From the NCBI GenBank assembly GCA_002292375.1, contig DBBV01000010.1:59423-123422 (forward strand): a stretch of DNA of 64,000 bases. The letters run 5' to 3'. The DNA comes from Methylococcaceae bacterium UBA975. Its GTDB lineage: Bacteria > Pseudomonadota > Gammaproteobacteria > Methylococcales > Cycloclasticaceae. The notes beneath the pieces are model-generated. The model was given only the letters and a program-made list of their open reading frames with translations, ran no database searches and was not told the DNA's origin. This document shows, in pieces, positions 17,944 through 26,073 of the stretch; position 1 is the first letter of the stretch; each line of letters begins with the position of its first letter. The translations under genes and the position numbers were made by a program.

Positions 17944-17955
17944 AATGTCCCTGGT

Positions 17956-18339
17956 TTAATGGAGAGTGCGTGGAATAGACAAAGAAAAGGCAGGAATCAA
18001 GGCGCTAAATTGCTCGCCGTTGGCGTCTAGCATATCGTAGCTGCCTTGCATGGCACCTACCGAGGTTTCAATGACTGCGCCGCTAGTGTATTCAAACGAC
18101 TCACCCGGCTTAATCAGGGGTTGTTCACCAATAACGCCTTCACCATGAACCTCTTGCTTTTTACCGTTAGCATCGGTGATAAGCCAATGGCGACTGATCA
18201 ATTTGGCTTCAATACTTCCTTTATTTTCAATCGTAATTGAATAGGCAAAAACGTAGCGCGCGGCTTCGGGTTCTGACGATGAAGGAATGTAGGTGGTATC
18301 AACACTCACTTGAATATCTTGAAGTTTAGATTCGCTCAT
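17956..18339 (-). CDS. apaG: ApaG domain protein
   Basis: A 127-residue fibronectin-type beta-sandwich protein of the ApaG family. The sequence shows YVFAYSITIENKGSIEAKLISRHW, in the form VFAYSITIENKG then LISRHWLITDANG, and EVHGEGVIGEQPLIKPGE, plus a C-terminal GSYDMLDANGE segment. Its biochemical role is unclear in the literature; linkage to apaH is consistent across proteobacteria. Confidence 0.95.
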   Translation of the reverse strand: MSESKLQDIQVSVDTTYIPSSSEPEAARYVFAYSITIENKGSIEAKLISRHWLITDANGKKQEVHGEGVIGEQPLIKPGESFEYTSGAVIETSVGAMQGSYDMLDANGEQFSALIPAFSLSIPRTLH

Positions 18340-18490
18340 AGGTATGTCACAATAAAGTTGAAATAAGTGGGTTGGCCATTAAGCGTAGCCTACCTCAATA
18401 ACGCATGGTCTTGGACCATAAAGAATGTATAACCGTTAACGCCATCTGCAGTAAGATGGTAACAAACAGTATTATCTAGGAAAACAGGAT

Positions 18491-19846
18491 TTGAGAGTAC
18501 ATATTTTAGGTATTTGTGGCACTTTTATGGGCGGATTGGCTGTTATGGCAAAACGTTTGGGTCATACAGTGACTGGTTCGGACAGCGGGGTCTACCCCCC
18601 CATGAGTACCCAATTGCAAGCAGAAGGGATTGAGCTAATGCCAAGTTATCGTGCAGAAAACCTCTCTGTAAAGCCCGATATAGTGGTTATTGGTAATGCC
18701 TTGTCGCGAGGTAATGACGAGGTGGAGGCGGTATTAAATCAAGGCTTGCCCTACACCTCAGGTGCGCAATGGTTAGCCGAAAACGTCTTGCAAAACCGTT
18801 GGGTTTTAGCAGTGGCAGGCACCCACGGTAAAACCACCACAAGTGCGATGTTGGCTTGGATATTAGAATACGCAGAACTTAAGCCCGGTTTTTTGATTGG
18901 TGGGGTACCGCTAAATTTCGATATCTCTGCGCGTTTGGGTGAATCGGACTATTTCGTTATTGAAGCTGACGAGTACGATACGGCCTTTTTTGATAAGCGT
19001 TCTAAATTTGTTCATTATCGCCCTAAAACCTGCGTGTTAAATAATTTAGAGTTTGATCATGCGGATATTTTTGACAACCTTGATGCCATTAAGCGGCAAT
19101 TTCATCATTTGGTACGCACCGTGCCCAATAACGGTCTGTTGATAAGCCCAGCGGCAGATCAAAACCTAATCGATGTGTTGGCGCAAGGTTGCTGGACCAG
19201 ACAAGAAAAAACCGGTATGGGTCACTCGCCTGAAGCGGGTTGGTGGGCGGAGAATGTAGCGGCAGGCGAAACTGAATTTGATGTGTATTATCAAGGCCAA
19301 TTACGGGGTCGCGTGAAGTGGGCTTTAAGCGGTGCACATAATGTGTCTAATGCGCTGGCCGCGATTGCCGCAGCCAATCATGTGGGGGTAGCCCCTGCAC
19401 TGGCGGTGCAAGCCTTGGCTGACTTCTTAAACGTTAAGCGTCGCATGGAGGTACGCGCGGTGGTTAATGAGATAACTTTGTACGATGACTTTGCCCATCA
19501 CCCAACGGCGATTGCTAGCACTTTAAAGGGTTTGCGTGGCAAGGTGGGGCAACAGCGAATTATTGCAGTGTTAGAACCGCGCTCAAATACGATGAAAATG
19601 GGTGTCCATAAGGACACCTTATTGCCTTCGTTACAAATCGCTGACCAAGCATTTATTTATATGCCGGAACAGATAGAATGGCAAATCAATGTAGCAAAGT
19701 ATCCAAATGTTCAACGATTTAATTCGCTGCAAGGTTTAATCGACACACTCGTATTAGAGCTTAAGCCAAACGACCACATTTTGTTTATGAGTAATGGTAG
19801 CTTTGGGGGGATCCACCAAACCATCGAGGATTTGTTAACGAAATAA
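18491..19846 (+). CDS. mpl: Murein tripeptide ligase Mpl
   Basis: Reattaches recycled L-Ala-gamma-D-Glu-meso-DAP tripeptide to UDP-MurNAc in peptidoglycan recycling. A Mur-ligase fold of 451 residues. The N-terminal domain starts MRVHILGICGTFMGG, closely like E. coli Mpl and fixing the TTG start at 18491. The ATP loop is GTHGKTTTSAML (about 110-121); the central domain holds EADEYDTAFFDKRSKFVHY. Separated by 4 bases from the following LON-domain gene. A 150-base gap precedes it, with no clear promoter. Confidence 0.96.
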   Translation: MRVHILGICGTFMGGLAVMAKRLGHTVTGSDSGVYPPMSTQLQAEGIELMPSYRAENLSVKPDIVVIGNALSRGNDEVEAVLNQGLPYTSGAQWLAENVLQNRWVLAVAGTHGKTTTSAMLAWILEYAELKPGFLIGGVPLNFDISARLGESDYFVIEADEYDTAFFDKRSKFVHYRPKTCVLNNLEFDHADIFDNLDAIKRQFHHLVRTVPNNGLLISPAADQNLIDVLAQGCWTRQEKTGMGHSPEAGWWAENVAAGETEFDVYYQGQLRGRVKWALSGAHNVSNALAAIAAANHVGVAPALAVQALADFLNVKRRMEVRAVVNEITLYDDFAHHPTAIASTLKGLRGKVGQQRIIAVLEPRSNTMKMGVHKDTLLPSLQIADQAFIYMPEQIEWQINVAKYPNVQRFNSLQGLIDTLVLELKPNDHILFMSNGSFGGIHQTIEDLLTK

Positions 19847-19850
19847 ACGT

Positions 19851-20438
19851 ATGATGCAAACCGTTATTAAAAACGTACCAATTTTCCCGCTATCTGTGGT
19901 TCTGTGCCCCCAAGGCCTGGTGTCGTTACGTGTTTTTGAAGCACGCTATTTAGACATGGTTAGTCAGTGCTTAAAACTAGATGAGCCCTTTGGTGTTTGC
20001 ATGATCGTGGAGGGTCAAGAAGTCGGTAAAGCGGCGCGTTGCTATCAAACGGGGACCTTAGCTAAAATTATCAATTGGGACCAGACTGCCGATGGCATGC
20101 TGCTCATTGAGGCGCAAGGCGTTCAACGTTTTAGAATGATTGACAGCCAGATTGCCTCTAATCAATTAATTACAGCGACGGTTGAGGTATTAGATGAGGT
20201 TAAAAAAGAACCCGTACCCAGGGTTTTTCTCGACTTAAAAAACCGACTGTATCAGGCGATGAAAAACCAACCATCCAGTTTGAGTGTATTTGAACAGAAT
20301 TGTAATAACGCAGCTTGGCTTGCTTATCGTTTAATTGAACTGTGTGCATTAGATAATGTTTTAAAACAGCGTTTATTAGAAATTGATGATGCGATAGATA
20401 GGTTACATACAATTAAGGCCTTGTTAGCAGATAGCTGA
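19851..20438 (+). CDS. LON-N-domain (PUA-like) protein
   Basis: 195 residues corresponding only to the substrate-recognition N-terminal domain of Lon protease (PF02190). The start VPIFPLSVVLCPQGLVSLRVFEARYLDM is a clear family match. No ATPase or protease domain follows. Stand-alone proteins of this type are widespread in proteobacteria and are of unknown function. Likely co-transcribed with mpl. Confidence 0.88.
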   Translation: MMQTVIKNVPIFPLSVVLCPQGLVSLRVFEARYLDMVSQCLKLDEPFGVCMIVEGQEVGKAARCYQTGTLAKIINWDQTADGMLLIEAQGVQRFRMIDSQIASNQLITATVEVLDEVKKEPVPRVFLDLKNRLYQAMKNQPSSLSVFEQNCNNAAWLAYRLIELCALDNVLKQRLLEIDDAIDRLHTIKALLADS

Positions 20439-20487
20439 TCGTTGTAGGTTTGATTAATGAGCGTTTGTTACCGCCAAATTAATACAC

Positions 20488-21111
20488 TTACAAGCGGTCT
20501 GCCGGGCATTTATAAAGGCGAACCAACACGCTAATAACAACAATAATGCCTATCAATAAGGTGATCGGCCAGAAGCTTAGCCAACGATCAGGAATGATGG
20601 ATGCCGTGCCCGCGATAATGATGCCGGGGAAAAGGTAAGCGGGGGCCCATAAAGCCGACGCGATGATATTGATGGGAATATAGTGTTTAATCGGCATGCC
20701 TAAAATACCCGCAATTAAAGGAATAATGGCGCGAATAGGGCCAATAAAACGGCCAATTAAAATACTGTAAACACCGTATTTTTCAAAAAAATGGTGGCCG
20801 TCATCGAGTAAGTTTTGGTGACGTTTAAACCATCGGAGTTGATAAAGCTTTTCTTTATAGTGGTACCCTAAAAAATAACTCAAGCCATCACCGGTTGAAG
20901 CACCTGCTGCGGCCCAAATAATAGTGCTAATGAGCTCTAAACTGCCCTGACTGATGAGGGCGCCAATGGCGAACATGATGGCCACACCAGGAACGATAAA
21001 ACCAATGACAGCCAGTGATTCGACCATCGCAACGATAAAGACGATACTGCCAGCCCACGTTGGGTATTGTTGTATTAATTGAGTGATAAACGCTAGAAAC
21101 TCGGCAAACAT
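20488..21111 (-). CDS. DedA-family inner-membrane protein
   Basis: A 207-residue polytopic membrane protein of the DedA/SNARE-associated family. These are proposed to flip undecaprenyl phosphate or phospholipids and to support proton-motive-force homeostasis. Seen: an acidic and Gly-rich re-entrant region (GASTGDGLSYFLGYHYKE, about 70-87), the conserved FEKYGVYSILIGRFIGPIRAI (about 109-129; GRFIGPIR is the family's hallmark), then three C-terminal spans. It follows the truncated-globin gene by 13 bases, so probably co-transcribed with hemL. Confidence 0.9.
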   Translation of the reverse strand: MFAEFLAFITQLIQQYPTWAGSIVFIVAMVESLAVIGFIVPGVAIMFAIGALISQGSLELISTIIWAAAGASTGDGLSYFLGYHYKEKLYQLRWFKRHQNLLDDGHHFFEKYGVYSILIGRFIGPIRAIIPLIAGILGMPIKHYIPINIIASALWAPAYLFPGIIIAGTASIIPDRWLSFWPITLLIGIIVVISVLVRLYKCPADRL

Positions 21112-21124
21112 AAGCGTACTTGTA

Positions 21125-21538
21125 TTACTCGTTTTTATTGCGCATAAAATCTGCGGTATTAAAAAAAGCCTGCATCAACTCATCATGCATGGCTCGCTCG
21201 ATGTTCATTTTACCGAGCGCCGTGTCCATGCACTGTAGCCATTGGTCACGTTCGTTTACTCCAATACTGAAGGGCAAATGGCGAGCGCGTAGGCGCGGGT
21301 GGCCATACTTTTCTATATACAGCGAAGGCCCGCCAAGCCAGCCACTGAGGAATAAAAACAGTTTTTCTTCGGATTGGCTTAAATCGACCGCGTGCATATC
21401 ACGAATCGGTTTTACGTCTGCTAATGAGTCCATCGCGTGGTAGAAATGTGTCACCAGCTGGCGCACACCGGCTTCCCCACCCAATTTTTCGTATTGGGTT
21501 AGCTTATAGAGCTGCCCTGGTTTGACGCCTTCCCTCAT
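21125..21538 (-). CDS. Group II truncated haemoglobin
   Basis: A 137-residue 2-on-2 globin. Features: YEKLGGEAGVRQLVTHFYHAM (helices A-B), GWLGGPSLYIEKYGHPRLR with the proximal-His helix F region, and RDQWLQCM placing Trp at the G8 position diagnostic of group II. Proteins of this class bind O2 or NO. Its ATG shares one base with the hemL stop, so it is translated from the same message as a haem-biosynthesis enzyme. Confidence 0.9.
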   Translation of the reverse strand: MREGVKPGQLYKLTQYEKLGGEAGVRQLVTHFYHAMDSLADVKPIRDMHAVDLSQSEEKLFLFLSGWLGGPSLYIEKYGHPRLRARHLPFSIGVNERDQWLQCMDTALGKMNIERAMHDELMQAFFNTADFMRNKNE

Positions 21539-22818
21539 TACAACTGGTTAAATGCGATGGATGCAGCCGCTAAGGTGTCAGCGATGTCTTGCTCGCTGTG
21601 CGCTGCGGAAACAAACCCTGCTTCAAATGCTGATGGAGCAAGGTAAACCCCTTGATCTAACATCAGGTGGAAAAAATGCTTAAAGCGTTCTTGGTCGCAA
21701 GCCATGACTTGATCAAAACGGCTGATGGATGGTTGATCAGAAAAAAATAGGCCAAACATGCCCCCGACCTGATTGGTGCTAATGGAAACACCCGCTTGTT
21801 TGGCAAGCGTGTGCAAACCGTCTGTTAATTGCTGTGTACGATCGCTAAGAGTTTGATAAAAACCAGCCTGACTAACTAAGTCAAGCGTGCTAAGCCCTGC
21901 CGCCATAGCCAGTGGGTTGCCCGATAACGTACCCGCTTGGTATACGGGCCCGTCAGGCGCTAGTTGCGCCATAATATCCGCGCGTCCGCCAAACGCACCT
22001 ACGGGCATGCCGCCACCGATCACTTTGCCGAGCGTTGTCAGGTCAGGTTTAACGTTATAGTGTTGTTGAGCACCGCCTAAGGCAACGCGAAAGCCCGTCA
22101 TAACTTCGTCAAAAATTAGTACGATGTTATAGTGCGTGGCCAAGCGCCTTAAGCCTTCTAAAAAACCCGGCTCAGGGGGGACGCAGTTCATGTTGCCAGC
22201 AACCGGCTCTACGATAATGCAGGCCACGCTTGTGGCGTGTTCTTTGAGTAGTTGTTCAACGGCTTGGATATCGTTATAGGGTAGCGTTAAGGTGTGTTCA
22301 GCCAACGCAGCAGGCACTCCCGGCGAACTAGGGACGCCAAAGGTTAATGCGCCGGACCCTGCCTTCACCAACAATGAGTCGGAGTGGCCGTGGTAGCAGC
22401 CTTCAAATTTTATAATGTTGTCTCGCCCAGTAAAGCCGCGAGCGAGCCGGATGGCACTCATGGTTGCTTCAGTACCAGAGCTCACCATGCGTACTTTTTC
22501 TATCGACGGTACAAGGCTACAAACCTTTTCAGCCATGCGGGTTTCAATCAAGGTGGGTGCACCAAAGCTTAGGCCTTTATCCGCGGCTGTCTTTACCGCG
22601 TTAATAACATCGGGGTGACTGTGGCCCAAAACCATTGGTCCCCAAGAGCCGACGTAATCAATGTAACGTTTGCCATCGATGTCAACAATGTAAGCTCCTT
22701 TGGCATGATCGATAAACAGTGGGTCGCCGCCGACGCCTTTAAAGGCTCTGACGGGTGAGTTAACGCCGCCTGGAATATGTTGTTGGGCTTGTTGAAATAC
22801 AGAGTAAGTTGTCGTCAT
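21538..22818 (-). CDS. hemL: Glutamate-1-semialdehyde 2,1-aminomutase HemL
   Basis: PLP-dependent conversion of glutamate-1-semialdehyde to 5-aminolevulinate, the C5-pathway precursor of haem and cobalamin. 426 residues. Segments include HIPGGVNSPVRAFKGVGGDP at the start, SSGTEATMSAIRLAR, FDEVMTGFRVA with the PLP Asp, and the Schiff-base Lys in TTLGKVIGGGMPVGAFGG (about 258-275). First gene of hemL-truncated globin-dedA. Confidence 0.98.
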   Translation of the reverse strand: MTTTYSVFQQAQQHIPGGVNSPVRAFKGVGGDPLFIDHAKGAYIVDIDGKRYIDYVGSWGPMVLGHSHPDVINAVKTAADKGLSFGAPTLIETRMAEKVCSLVPSIEKVRMVSSGTEATMSAIRLARGFTGRDNIIKFEGCYHGHSDSLLVKAGSGALTFGVPSSPGVPAALAEHTLTLPYNDIQAVEQLLKEHATSVACIIVEPVAGNMNCVPPEPGFLEGLRRLATHYNIVLIFDEVMTGFRVALGGAQQHYNVKPDLTTLGKVIGGGMPVGAFGGRADIMAQLAPDGPVYQAGTLSGNPLAMAAGLSTLDLVSQAGFYQTLSDRTQQLTDGLHTLAKQAGVSISTNQVGGMFGLFFSDQPSISRFDQVMACDQERFKHFFHLMLDQGVYLAPSAFEAGFVSAAHSEQDIADTLAAASIAFNQL

Positions 22819-22934
22819 AGGTCTTAAGAATAAATAAGTTGGATGCCATTATAAGCGTTTACTGGGCTGTCCTCATTAGAAAGCTGAATTTGGTTTAAGG
22901 TTGTTGGGCCTTAGGGTGGTGTTTGCTTGTACAG

Positions 22935-23699
22935 CTAACTGGCAGAAATAATGATGCCGCGGCTAATAAAGTCTTCTACGATGGATGTGCCCCCTTGCAT
23001 GACAAGCGAGGGGTTTGGGTGTTGTGTATCTATGGCTAGTTGCTTGAGAACGGGTTCTATCAGTTGGTCTTTATTGTCACTAAGCCGGTTGAGCAAGGCA
23101 TGGGTCATGGGGTTGCTGGTTAAAAAGACCACCTCGTCATCACTGTTGCGGTACACCACAAGGTAAGTCGCTTGTGCTGGCGTTTTAGCGGGAAGAAAGC
23201 TGGCCGAAATCTCATGTACCGGGTATTGGTAGCACAGTGGCCAAGCTGATGAGGCGACGGTGAGAGGCTGCTTTTTTGGCTCAATGATCGCTTGTTGATC
23301 GTGTGGTTCGTCGTTGATAGAAACCACTAACTCGACCCATTCATAGTGCGCAAGCTCCAACATAAAGGGGTAATCTTTTTTAGCCTGTGGGCTATTGATC
23401 CGATGGTTTTGAAGGTAGTCAATAAACTCACCCGGTATGTCGGCAAAGTAGGGGCTTTGGCAGCTATGTTGTGAAAAAAAATCCCTAGCTAATGCCTGCC
23501 AGTCTTGATCACTCGTGATCTGCCGTAAAACGGGGAAATTGTCGGCTAAAAAGTTCTCAATATTGTTAAACAATAAATCACGATAAACCTCGGCGCGCCT
23601 CTTTTCGATCCCAGTGGGTAGTGGCGCAGATTCTGGGGAACGAATATATTGCGTAAACTGGTGCTGTGTTTGGATGAAATTAGGTTTATCCAAGGGCAT
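22935..23699 (-). CDS. hvfC: DUF2063 (HvfC/BufC-type) partner of an MNIO enzyme
   Basis: A roughly 254-residue protein whose N-terminal half is the DUF2063 DNA-binding-like domain found beside DUF692 enzymes. It contains EKRRAEVYRDLLFNNIENF, then LADNFPVLRQI, and ARDFFSQHSCQSPYFADIPGE. The C-terminal half is a beta-rich domain. In characterised clusters this family acts as the recognition partner presenting the precursor peptide to the MNIO enzyme. The start at 23699 (MPLDKPNF) overlaps hvfB by 14 bases; an upstream ATG at 23753 would overlap by 68. The name is by family analogy. Confidence 0.85.
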   Translation of the reverse strand: MPLDKPNFIQTQHQFTQYIRSPESAPLPTGIEKRRAEVYRDLLFNNIENFLADNFPVLRQITSDQDWQALARDFFSQHSCQSPYFADIPGEFIDYLQNHRINSPQAKKDYPFMLELAHYEWVELVVSINDEPHDQQAIIEPKKQPLTVASSAWPLCYQYPVHEISASFLPAKTPAQATYLVVYRNSDDEVVFLTSNPMTHALLNRLSDNKDQLIEPVLKQLAIDTQHPNPSLVMQGGTSIVEDFISRGIIISAS

Positions 23700-24540
23700 G
23701 GTTTTTTCTGCTGAAGGATTGAGCGCGTCTTTGAGCCTGTTGGATAGTGTCAACCTCTTGCAGTAACTGAACTAATGGTGGGATGTTAAAGTCTCTTTCT
23801 AATAACGTAGGTATAACACCAAAGTGTTCGTAGGCCGTATCTAATAAGTCCCACACCGGATCGATCACGTCGGCGCCATGAGTATCGATGATAATATCTT
23901 CCGCTTCGTTATAGTGGCCTGCAATATGTGAATAACTGATGCGCTCAGCCGGTAATTGCTTCATAAACAGCGTTGCGTCATATTGGTGGTTAATGCTGTT
24001 GACATAAATATTATTAATATCGAGTAACAGTTTGCAATCAGCCTTGCTTAGAACGGCATTGATAAAGTCAATTTCCTCCATTTCTTTACCGGGTGCTGCG
24101 TAGTATGAAGCGTTCTCGATGGCGATTTGTTCACCTAGAATATCTTGTACTTGAATAATCCGATTGGCGACATAGTCAACGGCTTCTTCAGTAAATGGAA
24201 TCGGCATCAGGTCATACAAATGGCCACCATCACTGCAATACGTAAGGTGCTCGGTGTATATTTTAATTTGATGTTGTTTCAAGAAGTCGCGGATATCACG
24301 GACAAATTGCAGGTCTAACGGGTCTGGACTACCAATGCTCAATGATAAGCCGTGCGCAACGAATGGGTACTGCTCGGTTAACTGCCGCAGTTGTTTGCCA
24401 TAACGACCGCCAACATGAATCCAGTTTTCCGGCACAAGTTCATAAAAATCAACATTCGTCGCAGGGGTCTCGATCAGCGGGCCAATCATGGCCCGCCTTA
24501 GTCCGAGGCCCGCCCCAAAAACAGGGTAGCTTATCGACAT
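23686..24540 (-). CDS. hvfB: DUF692/MNIO-family peptide-modifying oxidase (HvfB/BufB type)
   Basis: A 284-residue TIM-barrel enzyme of the multinuclear non-heme iron oxidase family. Likely metal-binding residues are all present: His63 (VAHGLSLSIG), Glu97 (YTEHLT), Glu142/Asn143 (AIENASYY), Asp174 (LLDINNIYVN), His205 and His209 (SHIAGH), Asp219 and His221 (IDTHGADVIDPVWDL), Glu249 (LLERDFNIPP). Characterised relatives oxidise precursor-peptide cysteines to thiooxazole or oxazolone/thioamide groups. The gene lies 14 bases after the Cys-rich precursor gene and overlaps the partner gene. Substrate assignment to the adjacent peptide is inferred from order. Confidence 0.92.
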   Translation of the reverse strand: MSISYPVFGAGLGLRRAMIGPLIETPATNVDFYELVPENWIHVGGRYGKQLRQLTEQYPFVAHGLSLSIGSPDPLDLQFVRDIRDFLKQHQIKIYTEHLTYCSDGGHLYDLMPIPFTEEAVDYVANRIIQVQDILGEQIAIENASYYAAPGKEMEEIDFINAVLSKADCKLLLDINNIYVNSINHQYDATLFMKQLPAERISYSHIAGHYNEAEDIIIDTHGADVIDPVWDLLDTAYEHFGVIPTLLERDFNIPPLVQLLQEVDTIQQAQRRAQSFSRKNHALG

Positions 24541-24554
24541 GGTTTGTTAACGGC

Positions 24555-24908
24555 TTATTTTTTTTCGCCGCACTTACCTTCGCCGCATTTGCCTTCAGCT
24601 TTTTTAGCGGTGTCGGCTGCTTTATTAGCGCCACAGCTACCGTCGGCTTTTTTAGCAGTATCGGCTGCGTTGTTCGCGCCACACTTGCCTTCACCGCACT
24701 TGCCTTCACCACATTTAGCCTCAGCCTTTGCTGCTTTTTTGGCGGCCTTGTCGCCGCATTTGCCTTCAGCCAATACCATGTAGCCGGTTTCAAGCTCTGT
24801 TACGCCAAAGGGGTTAGTGTCGGCACTTGCCATGGGTGTAAATGCCATGGAGGTTACAAATGCTGCGCCTAATGCAGCTGCTAAGGGTTTTTTTGTAATG
24901 TTTTTCAT
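24555..24908 (-). CDS. hvfA: Cys-rich secreted RiPP precursor, HvfA/bufferin-like
   Basis: A 117-residue peptide with a signal sequence (residues 1-29, ending ASA, long for RiPP precursors but typical of bufferins). A short conserved segment follows (TNPFGVTELETGYMVLA), then a low-complexity Lys/Ala/Gly tail holding seven cysteines at 51, 66, 71, 76, 92, 108 and 113. Five sit in EGKCG, one in EAKCG and one in DGSCG. No other Cys occurs. A 16-residue unit (GANNAADTAKKADGSC / GANKAADTAKKAEGKC) is duplicated. Good ribosome site (AAAGGA). First gene of the three-gene cluster. Family knowledge predicts export and copper binding; no DoxX-type fourth gene is adjacent. Confidence 0.88.
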   Translation of the reverse strand: MKNITKKPLAAALGAAFVTSMAFTPMASADTNPFGVTELETGYMVLAEGKCGDKAAKKAAKAEAKCGEGKCGEGKCGANNAADTAKKADGSCGANKAADTAKKAEGKCGEGKCGEKK

Positions 24909-25103
24909 ATCTGTGTCCTTTAATGTTGAGAAAAGTATGCGTAAATCCAGTCAAACTGCATAGGTACCGACAAGACCTGACCGGTTAACTATATGCGATT
25001 TAATAGACCAAGCAAAGTTAAAAAAACTTTCACAAGTCGTTAACGGCATGTTTTGCTGGTTCGAGAGTTAGCCTTGTATAAGTTGGATTAAACAAGCCTT
25101 GCA

Positions 25104-25739
25104 TCAGACAACGGTCTTTTTATTGAACTCGCAGAGGTCTTCGATGACGCAAGAGCCACAGCGCGGTTTTCGCGCAATACAAGTATATCGGCCATGAAGA
25201 ATGAGCAGATGATGTGCATCAAGTTTGAATTCTTTGGGTACGGTTTTATCGAGCTTTTTTTCAACCTCGAGCACGGTTTTTCCAGCCGCTATTTTAGTGC
25301 GATTACTGACCCTATAGATATGGGTGTCTACAGCGATGGTGGGTACACCAAAGGCGGTATTTAACACAACATTAGCCGTTTTTCGCCCGACACCGGGGAG
25401 CGATTCGAGTTCGGCGCGAGTCTGAGGAACCTGGCTAGCATGTTGATCAATAAGGAGTTTACAGGTTTTTATGATGTTGCTGCCCTTGGTGTTAAAAAGA
25501 CCAATGGTCTTAATGTAGTGCTTGAGACCATCTTCGCCAAGATTAAAAATAGCTTCGGGCGTATTGGCTACCGGGTAGAGTTTGTCGGTGGCTTTGTTAA
25601 CCCCTTTATCCGTTGCCTGTGCAGACAGGATGACGGCAATTAAAAGCTCAAAGGGTGAACTGTAGTTGAGCTCAGTTTCTGGGTTTGGAATCGCCTCGCT
25701 GAGGCGCTGAAATAGTTCAAAACGCTTTTGTTTGTTCAT
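25104..25739 (-). CDS. nth: Endonuclease III
   Basis: A bifunctional DNA glycosylase/AP lyase removing oxidised pyrimidines. 211 residues. The helix-hairpin-helix LPGVGRKTANVVLNTAFG (about 113-130) holds the catalytic Lys, followed by VDTHIYRVSNR with the catalytic Asp. The C-terminal iron-sulfur loop has four Cys in the spacing C-x6-C-x2-C-x5-C (CIARKPRCGSCVIEDLC). Standing alone here; the rnf cluster often next to it is absent. Confidence 0.97.
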   Translation of the reverse strand: MNKQKRFELFQRLSEAIPNPETELNYSSPFELLIAVILSAQATDKGVNKATDKLYPVANTPEAIFNLGEDGLKHYIKTIGLFNTKGSNIIKTCKLLIDQHASQVPQTRAELESLPGVGRKTANVVLNTAFGVPTIAVDTHIYRVSNRTKIAAGKTVLEVEKKLDKTVPKEFKLDAHHLLILHGRYTCIARKPRCGSCVIEDLCEFNKKTVV

Positions 25740-26073
25740 TGGATGATTAACACTGTCGATTGGTTTTTGTTAGGCTCATAGCGTGTCACGCAGCACTCAA
25801 TGACAGGCCCTTATCATGACACGTAGAGGAAAAGGGTGCTTACAAGAGCGCTGCATTGAGTCATGATGTATTTTTACAGTATAACCAGTTATATACAATC
25901 AGAGCGTGCTTTTCAATAAGGGCTTGTTAGAAGCTAGAGCCCTTGCTGGGCTTAGCGACTAATCTTTTTTAACCAGCTAAAAAACATCAGGGTGCTAGGG
26001 AATGGTTTAAGATAGCGTGATTTCTAAATAGACAAATCAGGTCATTATTTAACGTTAAAAGGTGGGTGGGTAG
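25740..26073. other. 334-base intergenic stretch with interleaved inverted repeats
   Basis: No gene found. Two inverted repeats cross each other: CGTGTCA (25782-25788) with TGACACG (25817-25823), and ACTCAATG (25795-25802) with CATTGAGT (25854-25861). Their order (1, 2, 1', 2') would give a pseudoknot-like RNA or a set of protein-binding boxes. The remainder is AT-rich and probably holds the promoter of the HAD gene. Confidence 0.4.

Noticed and set aside
24571..24765. Short direct DNA repeats that resemble a degenerate CRISPR array
   Set aside because: Units are 15 bases, in frame, without spacers, and encode EGKCG motifs of the precursor peptide; no cas genes are nearby.
24342..24872. 176-aa plus-strand frame rich in Phe/Ala over the hvfA-hvfB region
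   Set aside because: It is the antisense shadow of the repetitive EGKC codons; the minus-strand frames have signal peptide, family matches and ribosome sites.
24909..25103. ECF-sigma promoter for the hvf cluster
   Set aside because: GTTAACC and CGGTA occur on the minus strand upstream of hvfA but are only 13 bases apart, too close for an ECF promoter, and no sigma or anti-sigma gene adjoins.
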